Source: Xenophilus aerolatus (GTDB lineage Bacteria; Pseudomonadota; Gammaproteobacteria; Burkholderiales; Burkholderiaceae_C). From it: 64,000 nt of DNA. The stretch covers positions 51,852 to 115,851 of the forward strand of contig QAIB01000014.1 in NCBI GenBank assembly GCA_030418545.1, read 5' to 3'. The notes beneath the pieces are model-generated. The model was not told where the DNA came from, searched no databases, and worked only from the letters and a program-made list of their open reading frames with translations. Positions 8,413 through 17,045 of the stretch are shown here, piece after piece. The position numbers and the translations under genes were made by a program. Numbering within the stretch: the stretch's first letter is position 1; the number at the start of each line of letters is the position of its first letter.

Positions 8413-9084
8413 GTGGACTTCTCCAACCTGATCCAGACGGTTCTGATCTATGCGCTGCCGGTGCTCTTCGCGATCACCGTGCACGAGGCAGCACACGGCT
8501 ACGTCGCCCGGCGCTTCGGCGACGACACGGCCTACATGATGGGCCGCCTCACGCTCAACCCGCTCAAGCACATCGACCCCATCGGCACCATCGCGATGCC
8601 GCTGCTGCTGTACTTCGCCACCTCGGGCGCCTTCCTCTTCGGCTATGCGAAGCCGGTGCCCGTCAACTTCGGCCAGCTGCGCCATCCCAAGCGCGACATG
8701 ATCTGGGTGGCGCTGGCGGGGCCGGCGTCCAACTTCGTCCAGGCGATCGGCTGGGCCGCGGTGTTCGTCATGCTGCATGGCTTCGGCGTGCAGGAACGCT
8801 TCTTCATCGAGATGGCGCAGGCCGGCGTGCTGGTCAACCTGGTGATGTGGGCCTTCAACCTCTTTCCACTGCCGCCGCTGGACGGCGGGCGCGTGCTGGC
8901 GGGCCTTCTCCCGCGCGGCGGCGCGCAGCAGTTCATGGCGCGCATCGAGCCCTTCGGCTTCTTCATCGTCATGGGCCTCGTGATCGCGGGTATCGTCGGC
9001 ACCTGGTGGCTGCGGCCGCTGATGAACGCTGGCTACTTTGTTCTTAATCTGATGATGTCTCCCCTGGCGGCGCTGCTGCGCTGA
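8413..9084 (+). CDS. Site-2 protease family (M50) membrane metalloprotease
   Basis: Intramembrane zinc protease of 223 residues with about six hydrophobic segments. The first zinc site is HEAAH in LFAITVHEAAHGYVARRFGD (residues about 24-28). The third ligand lies in NLFPLPPLDGGRVL near residue 155, the NxxPxxxLDG motif of the family. There is no PDZ domain, so it belongs to the short Rip/SpoIVFB-like branch rather than RseP. The start is a GTG. It is 18 bp upstream of trpS and likely co-transcribed; the natural substrate is unknown. Confidence 0.9.
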   Translation: MDFSNLIQTVLIYALPVLFAITVHEAAHGYVARRFGDDTAYMMGRLTLNPLKHIDPIGTIAMPLLLYFATSGAFLFGYAKPVPVNFGQLRHPKRDMIWVALAGPASNFVQAIGWAAVFVMLHGFGVQERFFIEMAQAGVLVNLVMWAFNLFPLPPLDGGRVLAGLLPRGGAQQFMARIEPFGFFIVMGLVIAGIVGTWWLRPLMNAGYFVLNLMMSPLAALLR

Positions 9085-9102
9085 GCCGGGTCGTCCCTTC
9101 CC

Positions 9103-10422
9103 ATGCCCTCCCCCGCCACGGTCACCCGCTTCCTCACCGGCATCACCACCACCGGCACGCCGCATCTGGGCAACTACGTCGGTTCGGTGCGCCATTCGGT
9201 GCGCTTCAGCCAGCGCCCGGACGTGCAGAGCTACTACTTCCTGGCCGACTACCACGCGCTCATCAAGTGCGACGAGCCGGCGCGCATCCAGCGCTCGACG
9301 CTGGAGATCGCCGCCACCTGGCTGGCCTGCGGGCTCGACCCGGAGCGCGTGACCTTCTACCGCCAGTCCGACATCCCCGAGATCCCCGAACTCACCTGGT
9401 TCCTGAGCTGCGTGACCGGCAAGGGCGTGCTCAACCGCGCGCATGCGTACAAGGCCGCGGTCGATCGCAACAGCGCGGCCGGCCACGACCCCGATGCCGA
9501 CGTGAGCGTGGGCCTGTTCATGTACCCGGCGCTGATGGCCGCGGACATCCTGATGTTCAACGCGCACAAGGTGCCGGTGGGCCGCGACCAGGTCCAGCAC
9601 ATCGAGATGGCGCGGGACATGGGCAACAGCTTCAACCACCTCTACGGCGAGCACTTCACGCTCCCCGAGGCCGAGATCGACGAGGCCGTCGCGCTGCTGC
9701 CCGGCCTGGACGGCCGCAAGATGAGCAAGAGCTACGGCAACACGATCCCGCTGTTCACGCCGCGCGCGCAGTTGCAGAAACTCATCGGCAGCATCACCAC
9801 CGATTCGCGCGCGCCCGGCGAGCCCAAGGACACCGAGGGCTCGGCCCTGTTCCAAATCTACCAGGCCTTCGCCGATGCGGCCGAGACCGACGCGCTGCGC
9901 AAGGCATTTGCCGAAGGCATCGGCTGGGGCGACGCCAAGCAGTTGCTCTTCGAACGCATCGACCGCGAGATCGCACCCTTGCGCGAACGCTACGAGGCGC
10001 TGATGGCCGACCCGGCGCAGATCGAGCGCATTCTGCGGGCCGGTGCCGAGAAGGCACGCGCCCTGTCGCAGCCCTTCATGGGCCGCCTGCGCCACGCCGT
10101 GGGCCTGCGCAACCTGGCCGACCAGCCGGCGGCCCAGGGGGCGCACAAGGCCGCGAAGGCGGCCGCAAGGCCGAGCTTCAAGCAGTACCGCGAGAAGGAC
10201 GGCCAGTTCTACTTCAAGTTGCAGGACGCCAGGGGCGCAGTGCTGCTGCAAAGCCGCGGCTTCGCATCGCCGAAGGACGCGGGTCGCGCCATCGCAGCGC
10301 TGCAGCAGCAGCCGGCGGCCGCGCTGGAATCGCTGGTCTCGCAGCTCGAAGCGCTCGACAATGCGGGCTTGCAAGCCGCCATCGAAGCACTGGAGAACCT
10401 CGCCCAGCCGAGTGGAGAATAA
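9103..10422 (+). CDS. trpS: Tryptophan--tRNA ligase
   Basis: Class Ic aminoacyl-tRNA synthetase charging tRNA-Trp, 439 residues. It has the HIGH-equivalent TGTPHLGNY near residue 16 and the KMSKS loop [10 protein letters not shown] near residue 206. Other family segments are [26 protein letters not shown] and [13 protein letters not shown]. It is about 100 residues longer than the E. coli enzyme, with an Ala/Lys-rich C-terminal extension (from about residue 335) that includes the small block [17 protein letters not shown]. Longer TrpS proteins of this kind are usual in Burkholderiales. Confidence 0.95.
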   Translation: MPSPATVTRFLTGITTTGTPHLGNYVGSVRHSVRFSQRPDVQSYYFLADYHALIKCDEPARIQRSTLEIAATWLACGLDPERVTFYRQSDIPEIPELTWFLSCVTGKGVLNRAHAYKAAVDRNSAAGHDPDADVSVGLFMYPALMAADILMFNAHKVPVGRDQVQHIEMARDMGNSFNHLYGEHFTLPEAEIDEAVALLPGLDGRKMSKSYGNTIPLFTPRAQLQKLIGSITTDSRAPGEPKDTEGSALFQIYQAFADAAETDALRKAFAEGIGWGDAKQLLFERIDREIAPLRERYEALMADPAQIERILRAGAEKARALSQPFMGRLRHAVGLRNLADQPAAQGAHKAAKAAARPSFKQYREKDGQFYFKLQDARGAVLLQSRGFASPKDAGRAIAALQQQPAAALESLVSQLEALDNAGLQAAIEALENLAQPSGE

Positions 10423-10515
10423 GGGATTGTTTCGCGTGGCCGGTGGCATCGACCATCACAAGGCAGCCTCAGGCTGCAGCCGGCTCGCATGTAAGTCAAA
10501 GCACAGAGCTACAAC

Positions 10516-11124
10516 ATGAGCATCTACGTCATCGACGACCATCCCCTGATGCGCGACGCCATCGTCATGGTGCTGCGCCGTCTGCGCCCAGCCGAGAACA
10601 TCGTGGAACTCGAGCGCCTCGACAAGCTGCCCGGCGGCGTCAAGCAGCATGGTGAACCCAAGCTGTTCTGCCTGGACCTGAAGCTGCCCGACGTGACCGG
10701 CGTGTCCGGCGTGATCGCGCTCAAGCAGGGCTACCCGGATGTGCCGATCGCCGTGTACTCGGCTTCGCCCGCCGCCGACATGGAAGAAGCCTGCATCGAG
10801 GCCGGCGCCGACATCTATATCGAGAAGTCGGCCGGCTCCGGCGAACTGGCAGCGGCGCTCAAGGGCCTGCTGCAGGCCGACGCCGAAACCGAGGACACGG
10901 CCGCGCCGGCCAGCCCCGGCAAGCTCTCCAAGCGCCAGACGCAGCTCATCGCCATGCTCGACCAGGGCATGAGCAACCGCGACATCGCCGCCCAGCTCGA
11001 CATCAGCGAGCACACGGTGAAGGTGCACCTGTGGCGCCTGTTCCGCCGCCTGGGCGTGAAGAGCCGCACGCAGGCCCTGCACCATGCGCGCAGCCACGGG
11101 CTGCTGTCCACCGGGCCGAACTGA
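10516..11124 (+). CDS. LuxR-family (NarL-type) response regulator
   Basis: A 202-residue transcription regulator with an N-terminal receiver domain and a C-terminal LuxR HTH. The acidic pair is in YVIDDHPLMRDA, the phospho-acceptor aspartate in LFCLDLKLPD near residue 56, and the conserved K in YIEKSAGSGEL. The HTH spans about residues 135-200 (LSKRQTQLIAMLDQGMSNRDIA, IAAQLDISEHTVKVHL). It converges with the histidine kinase at 11185, which is the likely but unproven partner, and the two are separated by a strong terminator. Confidence 0.88.
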   Translation: MSIYVIDDHPLMRDAIVMVLRRLRPAENIVELERLDKLPGGVKQHGEPKLFCLDLKLPDVTGVSGVIALKQGYPDVPIAVYSASPAADMEEACIEAGADIYIEKSAGSGELAAALKGLLQADAETEDTAAPASPGKLSKRQTQLIAMLDQGMSNRDIAAQLDISEHTVKVHLWRLFRRLGVKSRTQALHHARSHGLLSTGPN

Positions 11125-11145
11125 GCAAGCCCCTCGCCCACGACG

Positions 11146-11176
11146 AAAGCCGGTCCTCGGACCGGCTTTTTCTTTT
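11146..11176 (+). terminator. Rho-independent terminator between response regulator and kinase genes
   Basis: Perfect 10-bp stem AAAGCCGGTC/GACCGGCTTT with a four-base loop, followed by TTCTTTT on the plus strand. It ends the response regulator transcript; the A-rich left side lets it also serve the converging kinase gene. Confidence 0.9.
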
Positions 11177-11184
11177 GCGTGGGT

Positions 11185-12621
11185 TCAGCCGACCGCGCCG
11201 GAGATGCGGGTCTGCGCCTGGGCCTCGTCGGCGTCGTGCAGCGCGACGCGGAACACGCTGCCCTTGCCCAGCCGCGATCGCACGCTGACCGGGTGGCCCA
11301 GCGCGTGCGACAGGCGCGCGACGATGGCCAGGCCGAGGCCGAAGCCGTCGGAGGTGCCGGCGTGGTCGGCCACCTTGTAGAACTCCAGGAACACGTCGCG
11401 CAGATGCTCGCGGGCGATGCCGATGCCGGTGTCCCACACTTCCACGCGCAGGCCGTCGCGGGTCTGGCGCGAGGTGAGCAGCACGCCGCCCTCGGCCGTG
11501 TACTTGATGGCGTTGGACAGCAGGTTGCCCAGCATGCGGCGCACGCGGATCGGGTCGGTGAGCACCGTGCCCGGCGTCACCCGCACCTTGAAGCGCAGCC
11601 CCTTGGCCTCGGCCACCGGGCGATATTGCAGCTCGAGGTCATGCAGCAGCTGGCCCACGTCGACCCGCTCGATGTGCAGGCGCACCTGGCCGGAGTCGAT
11701 GCGCGCCAGGTCGAACAGCGAATCGAAGAGCGCGTTGACCGCATGCGTGGCGCGCACGATCTTGGGGGCGATCTCCTGGACGAGCTCGGGCTCGTTGCGC
11801 AGCCAGTCGGCGTACAGCGACAGCGCCAGCACCGGCTGGCGCATGTCGTGCGCCGCGCTGGCCAGAAAGCGGTTCTTCATCGCCACCGCGGACACCGCCG
11901 CCTGTCGCTGCTGGGTGAGCGAGTTGATCAGGATGTGGTTGTGGAAGAGCAGCTCGAAGCTGTTGCGCGCCGTCTCGTGGATGCGCCGGCCCGCCCGCAG
12001 CAGCAGCCACCAATGGAACAGGGGCAGCAGCAGAAAGCCGTAGTTGAAGTGCAGTTGCGCGAAGTTCAGCTCGACGATGCGAAAGAGCACCGACACCACC
12101 ATGGTGCCGAACAGCGTGTTGACGTAGCGCTTGAGCAGCGGCGGATGCAGCGCCAGGCTGTTCAGCGGGAAGGTCGCGGCGCCCGCCACGATCAGCCAGC
12201 TCATGAACTGGTTGACCAGCGGCGCGCGCTCGAAATAGATGAGGATCGACAGGCCCCAGGTCAGCGCGCTGGCGCTCCAGAGGTAGCGGTAGCGGTGGAT
12301 GAAGCGCTCCTGCGCCCCCGCGTCGCGACCGGCGTAGCGGCGCGTGTAGACGCGCTCGAACCACATGCGCCCCAGCGTCGACCCGGCGCCCAGCAGCAGC
12401 CAGATGACCAGCTGCCAGGTCGGCAGGTAGCCCCAGCTGAGGGCCGCCATGGCGGGCATCAGCGCGGCCGAAAAGATGTAGCTTCCCCGCGACGCCCGCA
12501 TCAGGCTGCGAATGAGCTCCCCGCGGACCCATGGCTCCGCCTCGTCCGCCGAGGCCGGCGCAGGCGCCAGACTGGCGAAGGACGAGTTGCCGAGCCCTCC
12601 GAACGACGTGTTCCCTCTCAT
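11185..12621 (-). CDS. Membrane sensor histidine kinase
   Basis: A 478-residue inner-membrane kinase. The N-terminal half has about six hydrophobic segments (SYIFSAALMPAMAALSWGY through LLLPLFHWWLLL), with no large periplasmic domain. The transmitter follows: H-box AAHDMRQPVLAL near residue 255, N-box GNLLSNAIKYT near 370, and G boxes WDTGIGIA and GFGLGLAIVARLSHALG. The architecture resembles kinases that sense membrane or quinone state rather than a periplasmic ligand, an inference. It has no receiver domain. The convergent LuxR-type regulator is the natural partner candidate. The start MRGNTSF lacks an obvious Shine-Dalgarno. Confidence 0.87.
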   Translation of the reverse strand: MRGNTSFGGLGNSSFASLAPAPASADEAEPWVRGELIRSLMRASRGSYIFSAALMPAMAALSWGYLPTWQLVIWLLLGAGSTLGRMWFERVYTRRYAGRDAGAQERFIHRYRYLWSASALTWGLSILIYFERAPLVNQFMSWLIVAGAATFPLNSLALHPPLLKRYVNTLFGTMVVSVLFRIVELNFAQLHFNYGFLLLPLFHWWLLLRAGRRIHETARNSFELLFHNHILINSLTQQRQAAVSAVAMKNRFLASAAHDMRQPVLALSLYADWLRNEPELVQEIAPKIVRATHAVNALFDSLFDLARIDSGQVRLHIERVDVGQLLHDLELQYRPVAEAKGLRFKVRVTPGTVLTDPIRVRRMLGNLLSNAIKYTAEGGVLLTSRQTRDGLRVEVWDTGIGIAREHLRDVFLEFYKVADHAGTSDGFGLGLAIVARLSHALGHPVSVRSRLGKGSVFRVALHDADEAQAQTRISGAVG

Positions 12622-12763
12622 GGGCGCACATCCTAGTGCGGTGCCGAGGAAAGCGCTGGACTAAATGCACCCGAACCGGGCGTCCGGCACCTGCCCCACC
12701 GGCGGCAAGAGCCGCAGTCACCCACGCCGCACGGCTGTGCCGCCGGACGCACCCAGGCTTGCC

Positions 12764-13276
12764 TCACCGAGCGCGGCGATGCCGCCATCGGCGGGCCACG
12801 ACGACAAGACCCACCACCGCAAGCACGGCGACCGCCTTGCGCGCGGCGCCGGCCGGGTTGTGGGCGAGCTCGGCCCGGCCGCCCATCTCCGTGAAAAGGT
12901 TGGGCAGGTGGCCCCGGCGCAGATCGTCGACCAGGCCTTCCACCACGTCCACCCGGTCGGCGAGCAGCAAGGTCATCCAGTGACGCAGGTCGTTCTCCGA
13001 ATGGCGAAACGCGGCGCGGCGCAGGTGCCCGCTCAGCCCCTTGGGCGGCAGCGTGGTCCCGAACACGGGGGTGAGTCCGGGCCGCTCGGTGGAGTGCAGA
13101 ACTTCGACGGTGGCGTGCTGCGGCGTCGCCGCGCGGGGCGCAGGGTCCAGGCGTGGCGGCGTGCGCTCCTTGGGGTACGCCGGCCGGTCGGCCGGGTCCA
13201 GGTCTGCGCCCCAGCCAGGAATGTGGGCGTGAGCTGCACCCGACAGCACAGCAGCGGGATCGACGTGTTCAGACAT
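12764..13276 (-). CDS. Hypothetical protein with C-terminal membrane anchor
   Basis: A 170-residue protein that I do not recognise. The N-terminal 70 residues are Pro/Asp-rich and probably disordered. The middle (HLRRAAFRHSENDLRHWMTLLLADRVDVVEGLVDD) is helical. Near the C-terminus is one hydrophobic segment (AVAVLAVVGLVVVARRW) followed by basic residues, which would place the protein in the inner membrane facing the cytoplasm. The start has a perfect GGAGGT site. It overlaps the end of the alcohol dehydrogenase gene by 8 bp on the same strand, so the two form an operon and may act together. Confidence 0.72.
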   Translation of the reverse strand: MSEHVDPAAVLSGAAHAHIPGWGADLDPADRPAYPKERTPPRLDPAPRAATPQHATVEVLHSTERPGLTPVFGTTLPPKGLSGHLRRAAFRHSENDLRHWMTLLLADRVDVVEGLVDDLRRGHLPNLFTEMGGRAELAHNPAGAARKAVAVLAVVGLVVVARRWRHRRAR

Positions 13277-14456
13277 GGGACACCTCCGGATGACGTGCGG
13301 CCAGGCCGGGCGCACCCGGCGGCACGAGCACGGTCTTGATGCAGCCGTCCAGCTTGCTCGAGAAGAGGTGATAGGCGTCACCCACGTCGATCAGCGGAAC
13401 GCGGTGCGTGATCACGTCCCGCGGCCGGATGCGCCCGGCCTGGATGTGTTCGATCAGCCGCGGCAGGTGGCGCTTGACGCTGGCCTGGTTCATCCGCAGG
13501 GTGAGCCCCTTGTTGACCGCGTTGCCGATCGGAACGGCGTTGAAGGTGGGCCCGTAGACGCCGACGATCGACACCGTGCCGCCCTTGCGGACGGAATTGA
13601 TGCACCAGTGCAGCACTGTCGCGGCCCCGCCCTGCAGCTTGAGCTTCACGCCCAGCAGCGTCTGCGCGAAGCTGCCCGCCGCCTCGCAGCCAACGCAGTC
13701 GATGCACACGTCGGCGCCGAGGCCGTCGGTCATCTTCTTGATCTGGATCGCCATGTCGGCCACGGTCTTGAAGTCGAGGGTCTCGCACTGCGCATAACGG
13801 CGCACGAAATCGAGCCGGTATTCCACATGGTCGACCACGATGACGCGCCCGGCGCCCAGCAGCCACGCCGACTTGGCAGCAAAGATGCCGATCGGCCCCG
13901 CGCCGAAGATGACCACTGTGTCGCCCTCGGCGATGTCGCCCATCTCGGCCGCCTGGTAGCCGGTCGGGAGGGCGTCGGTCAGCAGCACCGCATCGTCCAG
14001 GTCCATGTCGGCCGGGATCACGGTCGGCCCCACGTCGGCCATGGGCACGCGCACATACTCCGCCTGGCCGCCGTCGTAACCGCCGGTGGTATGCGAATAG
14101 CCGTAAATGCCGCCGACCGCAGTGGCCTCGGGGTTGGTGTAATGGCAGTTGCTGTACAGCTCCTTCTGGCAGAAATAGCAGGTGCCGCAGAAGATGTTGA
14201 AAGGCACGAGGACGTGGTCGCCGGGCTTCAGATGCCGCACGTCCTCGCCCACCGCCTCGACCACCCCGGTGAATTCGTGGCCGAAGGTGGTGCCCACCCG
14301 GGTGTCGGGCACCAGGCCGTGGTACAGATGGAGGTCCGACCCGCAGATGCAGGCGCGGGAGACGCGGACGATGGCGTCGCCGGGATGCTCGATCTCCGGT
14401 TCGGCTTTGTGGGCAGCCCGCACGCGGTACGGCCCCCGATAGTTCATGGCCAACAT
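13269..14456 (-). CDS. Zinc-dependent alcohol dehydrogenase (formaldehyde-dehydrogenase-like)
   Basis: Medium-chain dehydrogenase of about 395 residues. The catalytic zinc ligands lie in ACICGSDLHLYHG and TFGHEFTGVVEAVGEDV. The structural zinc loop is CGTCYFCQKELYSNC, and the nucleotide-binding Rossmann motif is VVIFGAGPIGIFAA. Length and the GEYSHTTGGYDGGQAEYVRVP-like region resemble the glutathione-independent formaldehyde dehydrogenase group. The frame reaches further upstream, but MLAMNYRGPY at 14456 has an AGGAG site and fits the family N-terminus. The stop overlaps the next gene, suggesting coupled translation. Substrate is inferred only. Confidence 0.87.
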   Translation of the reverse strand: MLAMNYRGPYRVRAAHKAEPEIEHPGDAIVRVSRACICGSDLHLYHGLVPDTRVGTTFGHEFTGVVEAVGEDVRHLKPGDHVLVPFNIFCGTCYFCQKELYSNCHYTNPEATAVGGIYGYSHTTGGYDGGQAEYVRVPMADVGPTVIPADMDLDDAVLLTDALPTGYQAAEMGDIAEGDTVVIFGAGPIGIFAAKSAWLLGAGRVIVVDHVEYRLDFVRRYAQCETLDFKTVADMAIQIKKMTDGLGADVCIDCVGCEAAGSFAQTLLGVKLKLQGGAATVLHWCINSVRKGGTVSIVGVYGPTFNAVPIGNAVNKGLTLRMNQASVKRHLPRLIEHIQAGRIRPRDVITHRVPLIDVGDAYHLFSSKLDGCIKTVLVPPGAPGLAARHPEVSHV

Positions 14457-14795
14457 GGATTTGCTCCTGGAGACGGCCGCCGAGCGCATGGGACGCGGCG
14501 ACCGGAAGACGGACAAAAAAGGCGGCAAGCGAAGAAGAACAACAACAGCCGCGCTCAGCCTGCTGCGCGCCCCGGCGCGCCGTCGCGGGACAAACGCCCG
14601 AGCCCTTGTCCGCTTCGCCGTCGGGGTGCTGGCCTGGACCTACGCCGCGTCCGCCGGGCTGCGGATAAAGCCGCCAGCCGCGCCCCGAGCCGGTCTCCCA
14701 CAGCAAGCGGCAGTCATCGCCGACGCGGCAGCGCTGCGCCGCGCGCAGGATCCGTCACCAGATGCCCGCCGCCCAACGCACGGGCCCCACGCCCC
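14457..14795. other. Intergenic region without a recognised gene
   Basis: About 340 bp between the dehydrogenase start and the small plus-strand gene. Open frames exist on both strands, but they are Arg/Ala/Pro-rich shadows of high-GC sequence with no domain. The dehydrogenase promoter must lie here; no convincing -35/-10 pair was picked out. Confidence 0.6.
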
Positions 14796-15104
14796 ATGAA
14801 AGGTCCGCTTCGCCAGCTCGCAGTCACCGTGATGGAAGACGACAACGCGGCCTTCCGCTGGGCCGTGGCGGAGTTGTCGCCCGATGACACCTGGACGGTC
14901 GTCCAGGAAGGGCGCAGCCGTCACCGCAGCTACCACGAGGCCATGGCCGAGGGGCTGCGGCGCCTGCAGGCGATGGTGCCGGATCTGGACGACGGGCCGA
15001 GAAAGGACACAGGCCCAGCCGAACAGGCCGGTGGGCGCAAGCCGACCGCGTCCTTCGGTTTCGGCTTCGGTCTGCCCAAGTACCGCGCGTCGGGAAGCGA
15101 CTGA
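14796..15104 (+). CDS. Small hypothetical protein
   Basis: A 102-residue soluble protein. The N-terminal part (LRQLAVTVMEDDNAAFRWAVAEL) and the segment SYHEAMAEGLRRLQAMV look like a compact alpha/beta domain. The tail is Gly/Phe-rich (ASFGFGFGLPKY). The frame is open far upstream against the dehydrogenase gene, so the ATG at 14796 was chosen as the first that is free of overlap. Comparable short proteins occur in Comamonadaceae, but I cannot assign a function. Confidence 0.6.
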   Translation: MKGPLRQLAVTVMEDDNAAFRWAVAELSPDDTWTVVQEGRSRHRSYHEAMAEGLRRLQAMVPDLDDGPRKDTGPAEQAGGRKPTASFGFGFGLPKYRASGSD

Positions 15105-15167
15105 GCCCAGGGCGAAGGCCATCGCTGGCGCGCGCGACGCCATCCGCCTTCGGCAGCGCAGCGATGG

Positions 15168-15617
15168 CTACCCGCCAGGCTTGCGATGTGCGTTGTGGCT
15201 CCGGCTCCGCTCGTTGAGCAGCCGCTTGAGCTCGTCACTCTGAGCCTTGCAGTCCGCCTGCGCACTGATCAAAGTGATGGGATTGCGCCGCAGCGACTCG
15301 ATCGCTCTTTCCTGGCGCGCCGTGCTGTCTTGGCGATTGCCGTTGCTCGCTGCGACGAAGTTTCGTGACTGCGTGAAGAACTTCGTCTCGAAAGCTGGCG
15401 TGCCGCAGCGCGCTGCCACCACCCGGTAGTCCGCCTCACGCTGCAGCTGCGCCTCGTCCAGACCGAATGGCTGTGCTTGCGCCCAGCACGACGGTGCAGC
15501 GGCGAGCACCGCTGCGGCGACAAGGCCGTGGGTCAGCAATACAGCCACCCACTTGCGCTGGTGCGTGCGCTGCACATCAACGATTTTTAACTTTTGATCC
15601 TGACTCACGACGTTCAC
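15168..15617 (-). CDS. Hypothetical exported protein
   Basis: A 149-residue protein with a long N-terminal region followed by a hydrophobic export signal (VAVLLTHGLVAAAVLAAAPSCWA, cleavage near CWA-QA). The mature part is Arg/Gln/Asn-rich and predicted helical, with three cysteines. The basic tail SLRRNPITLISAQADCKAQSDELKRLLNERSRS suggests a periplasmic coil. No family recognised. A shorter start inside the frame would give a more standard signal peptide. It lies upstream of a lipoprotein gene on the same strand, just before the island boundary. Confidence 0.6.
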   Translation of the reverse strand: MNVVSQDQKLKIVDVQRTHQRKWVAVLLTHGLVAAAVLAAAPSCWAQAQPFGLDEAQLQREADYRVVAARCGTPAFETKFFTQSRNFVAASNGNRQDSTARQERAIESLRRNPITLISAQADCKAQSDELKRLLNERSRSHNAHRKPGG

Positions 15618-15694
15618 GGCTTAACCGGCCCATTCTAGAGAATCGGAAAAGTTAATTATTGTCTTATCGACTGGAAGTGAGAAATATTCACGCG

Positions 15695-16264
15695 CTATGC
15701 ATCTGTGAGGCCAGCATGCGAAGGCCTCACCAAAATCGGCATATGCAATTTACCGTTGTCCGTCCATAGTGAAGCGCAATTATTGGGCACGAGCTCGCGC
15801 AACTTGGAATAAGACATCCTTGCAAACTGCTCCATCATTTTTGGCTCCAATAAATCTCGACATTGAGCCGGCTTCCACAAAAAAATTTGCGCCTGGTGAT
15901 TGATGTCGAATATCACCTTGTATTGGCAGCGCGTGATGCCGCCCCCGCTTCGGAAGTTGAAGATGTAGTCCCATTCCCGAACTCCAAAGAGCCCTTCGCG
16001 GAAATGCGGTCGACCGATCAGGCCGTAGAGCTGGTCCTTGGTGGCTCCCCTGTCGACCAAGCGCAAATTTTCGATATTCGGAAAGGTGCCCTCGTTCAAC
16101 GTTGCGTCGCGCGAAAGGTCGGGAAAAACCACTTCAGTGGCGTTCCCGGTGTCGTCGATTCCGCGGCTGCGGTAAGTAGAACACCCTGCCAATACGGCGA
16201 CGAAGAGAAGTGCGAAAAGTACGGCGACGCTTGGGCGCTGCGCCAGCCTCATTTCAGAGTTCAT
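15695..16264 (-). CDS. BamE/SmpA-OmlA-like outer-membrane lipoprotein
   Basis: A 189-residue lipoprotein with signal peptide and lipobox VLAGC near residue 28. The mature part contains a BamE-like fold: NIENLRLVDRGATKDQLYGLIGRPHF followed by VREWDYIFNF and CQYKVIFD, the characteristic helix then two-strand pattern. True BamE is about 115 residues; this is longer and its C-terminal half (KMMEQFARMSYSKLRELV) is unlike BamE, so it is a BamE-domain lipoprotein, not necessarily part of the Bam complex. It is the last gene of the core chromosome before the probable attachment site. Confidence 0.75.
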   Translation of the reverse strand: MNSEMRLAQRPSVAVLFALLFVAVLAGCSTYRSRGIDDTGNATEVVFPDLSRDATLNEGTFPNIENLRLVDRGATKDQLYGLIGRPHFREGLFGVREWDYIFNFRSGGGITRCQYKVIFDINHQAQIFLWKPAQCRDLLEPKMMEQFARMSYSKLRELVPNNCASLWTDNGKLHMPILVRPSHAGLTDA

Positions 16265-16518
16265 GGTTTCAAGCGCTCCCCTGATTTCATGTCATCGCTG
16301 ATTGTCAGGGACAGGGCGAATAACGCATCCAAAGCGGCCCGGGTCGAAATTGGGAAATGATGAGCACTTGCGCACACTTGGCAGTGCTTCCTGCGACACG
16401 CGCAAAGACATTGCGGCTCTCTCACGTGCTCCCGACCGCTGCCGCGCGCCCTGTTTCGTGGCCTGACGTCCAGGTCGTCGAAGCAGCACGACCGAAGACC
16501 AGGCGTAGCAAAAGGGCG

Positions 16519-16555
16519 AAAAAAAGCGCCATGGGGTCGAAACCGCATGGCGCTT
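16519..16555 (-). terminator. Rho-independent terminator immediately downstream of a tRNA-Ser 3' remnant
   Basis: Perfect 10-bp stem AAGCGCCATG/CATGGCGCTT with a run of seven A on the plus-strand side, so it works on the minus strand. No minus-strand gene lies directly upstream. The position, 8 bp from a sequence matching the 3' end of tRNA-Ser, is what would be left after an island inserted into that tRNA gene. Confidence 0.85.
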
Positions 16556-16562
16556 CACTTTG

Positions 16563-16576
16563 TGGCGGAGAGGGTG
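16563..16576 (-). other. Candidate attachment-site half (tRNA-Ser(GCU) 3' end)
   Basis: The 14 bases TGGCGGAGAGGGTG are the reverse complement of the CACCCTCTCCGCCA end usual for tRNA-Ser(GCU), including CCA. The match stops there. A P4-type integrase gene starts about 175 bp away. Tyrosine integrases of this class commonly use tRNA 3' ends, so this is probably the left attachment site of the island; the intact tRNA would then be at the other end, outside the window. Confidence 0.6.
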
Positions 16577-16749
16577 TCCCCACAATCCAAGTCCGACAAT
16601 CTTCGACGCGGTCCGAATCGCGCTGTAACTTATTGATTTCACTACACTTTTTTATTTATTCTACTCCGGCAGACTCCGGCTCAGTCCGGTGACATCCGAT
16701 TCTTTTTGTGGGCACAATGTGGGACTGACCTGCTTCGGAGTTCCTCATC

Positions 16750-17045
16750 TTGCCTAAGGTTGCACCAGAATTATCTGCACGCGCAGTGGCTGCGCTCAAA
16801 GGCGAAGGCCGCCATGCTGTTGGTGGCGCGCCAGGACTGCACTTACGAATCACCAGCGGTCATAGAGGGTGGGTTCTGCGCATCATGGTGGGCGACCAGC
16901 GCCGGGACCTCGGCCTGGGCCCCTATCCTGAGACGAGCGTGGCCGAGGCTCGCGACAAAGCGCGGGAGATACACAAGCTCGTGCGCCAAGGGATCGACCC
17001 TCTTTCCACCAAACGCGCCCAGCGCCACGCATTGCTAGCCCGTCA
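16750..17045 (+). pseudogene. 5' fragment of a P4-type tyrosine integrase
   Basis: About 98 codons of the DNA-arm-binding (DUF4102) domain of a tyrosine integrase: LSARAVAALKGEG, GLHLRITSGHRGWVLRI, DLGLGPYPETSVAEARDKA and the family-typical VRQGIDPLSTKRAQ. Translation would start at TTG behind GGAG. After about LLARQR the sequence stops resembling integrase and becomes the antisense of the large STAND gene, so the core-binding and catalytic domains are missing. The fragment cannot be a functional recombinase. Confidence 0.88.
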
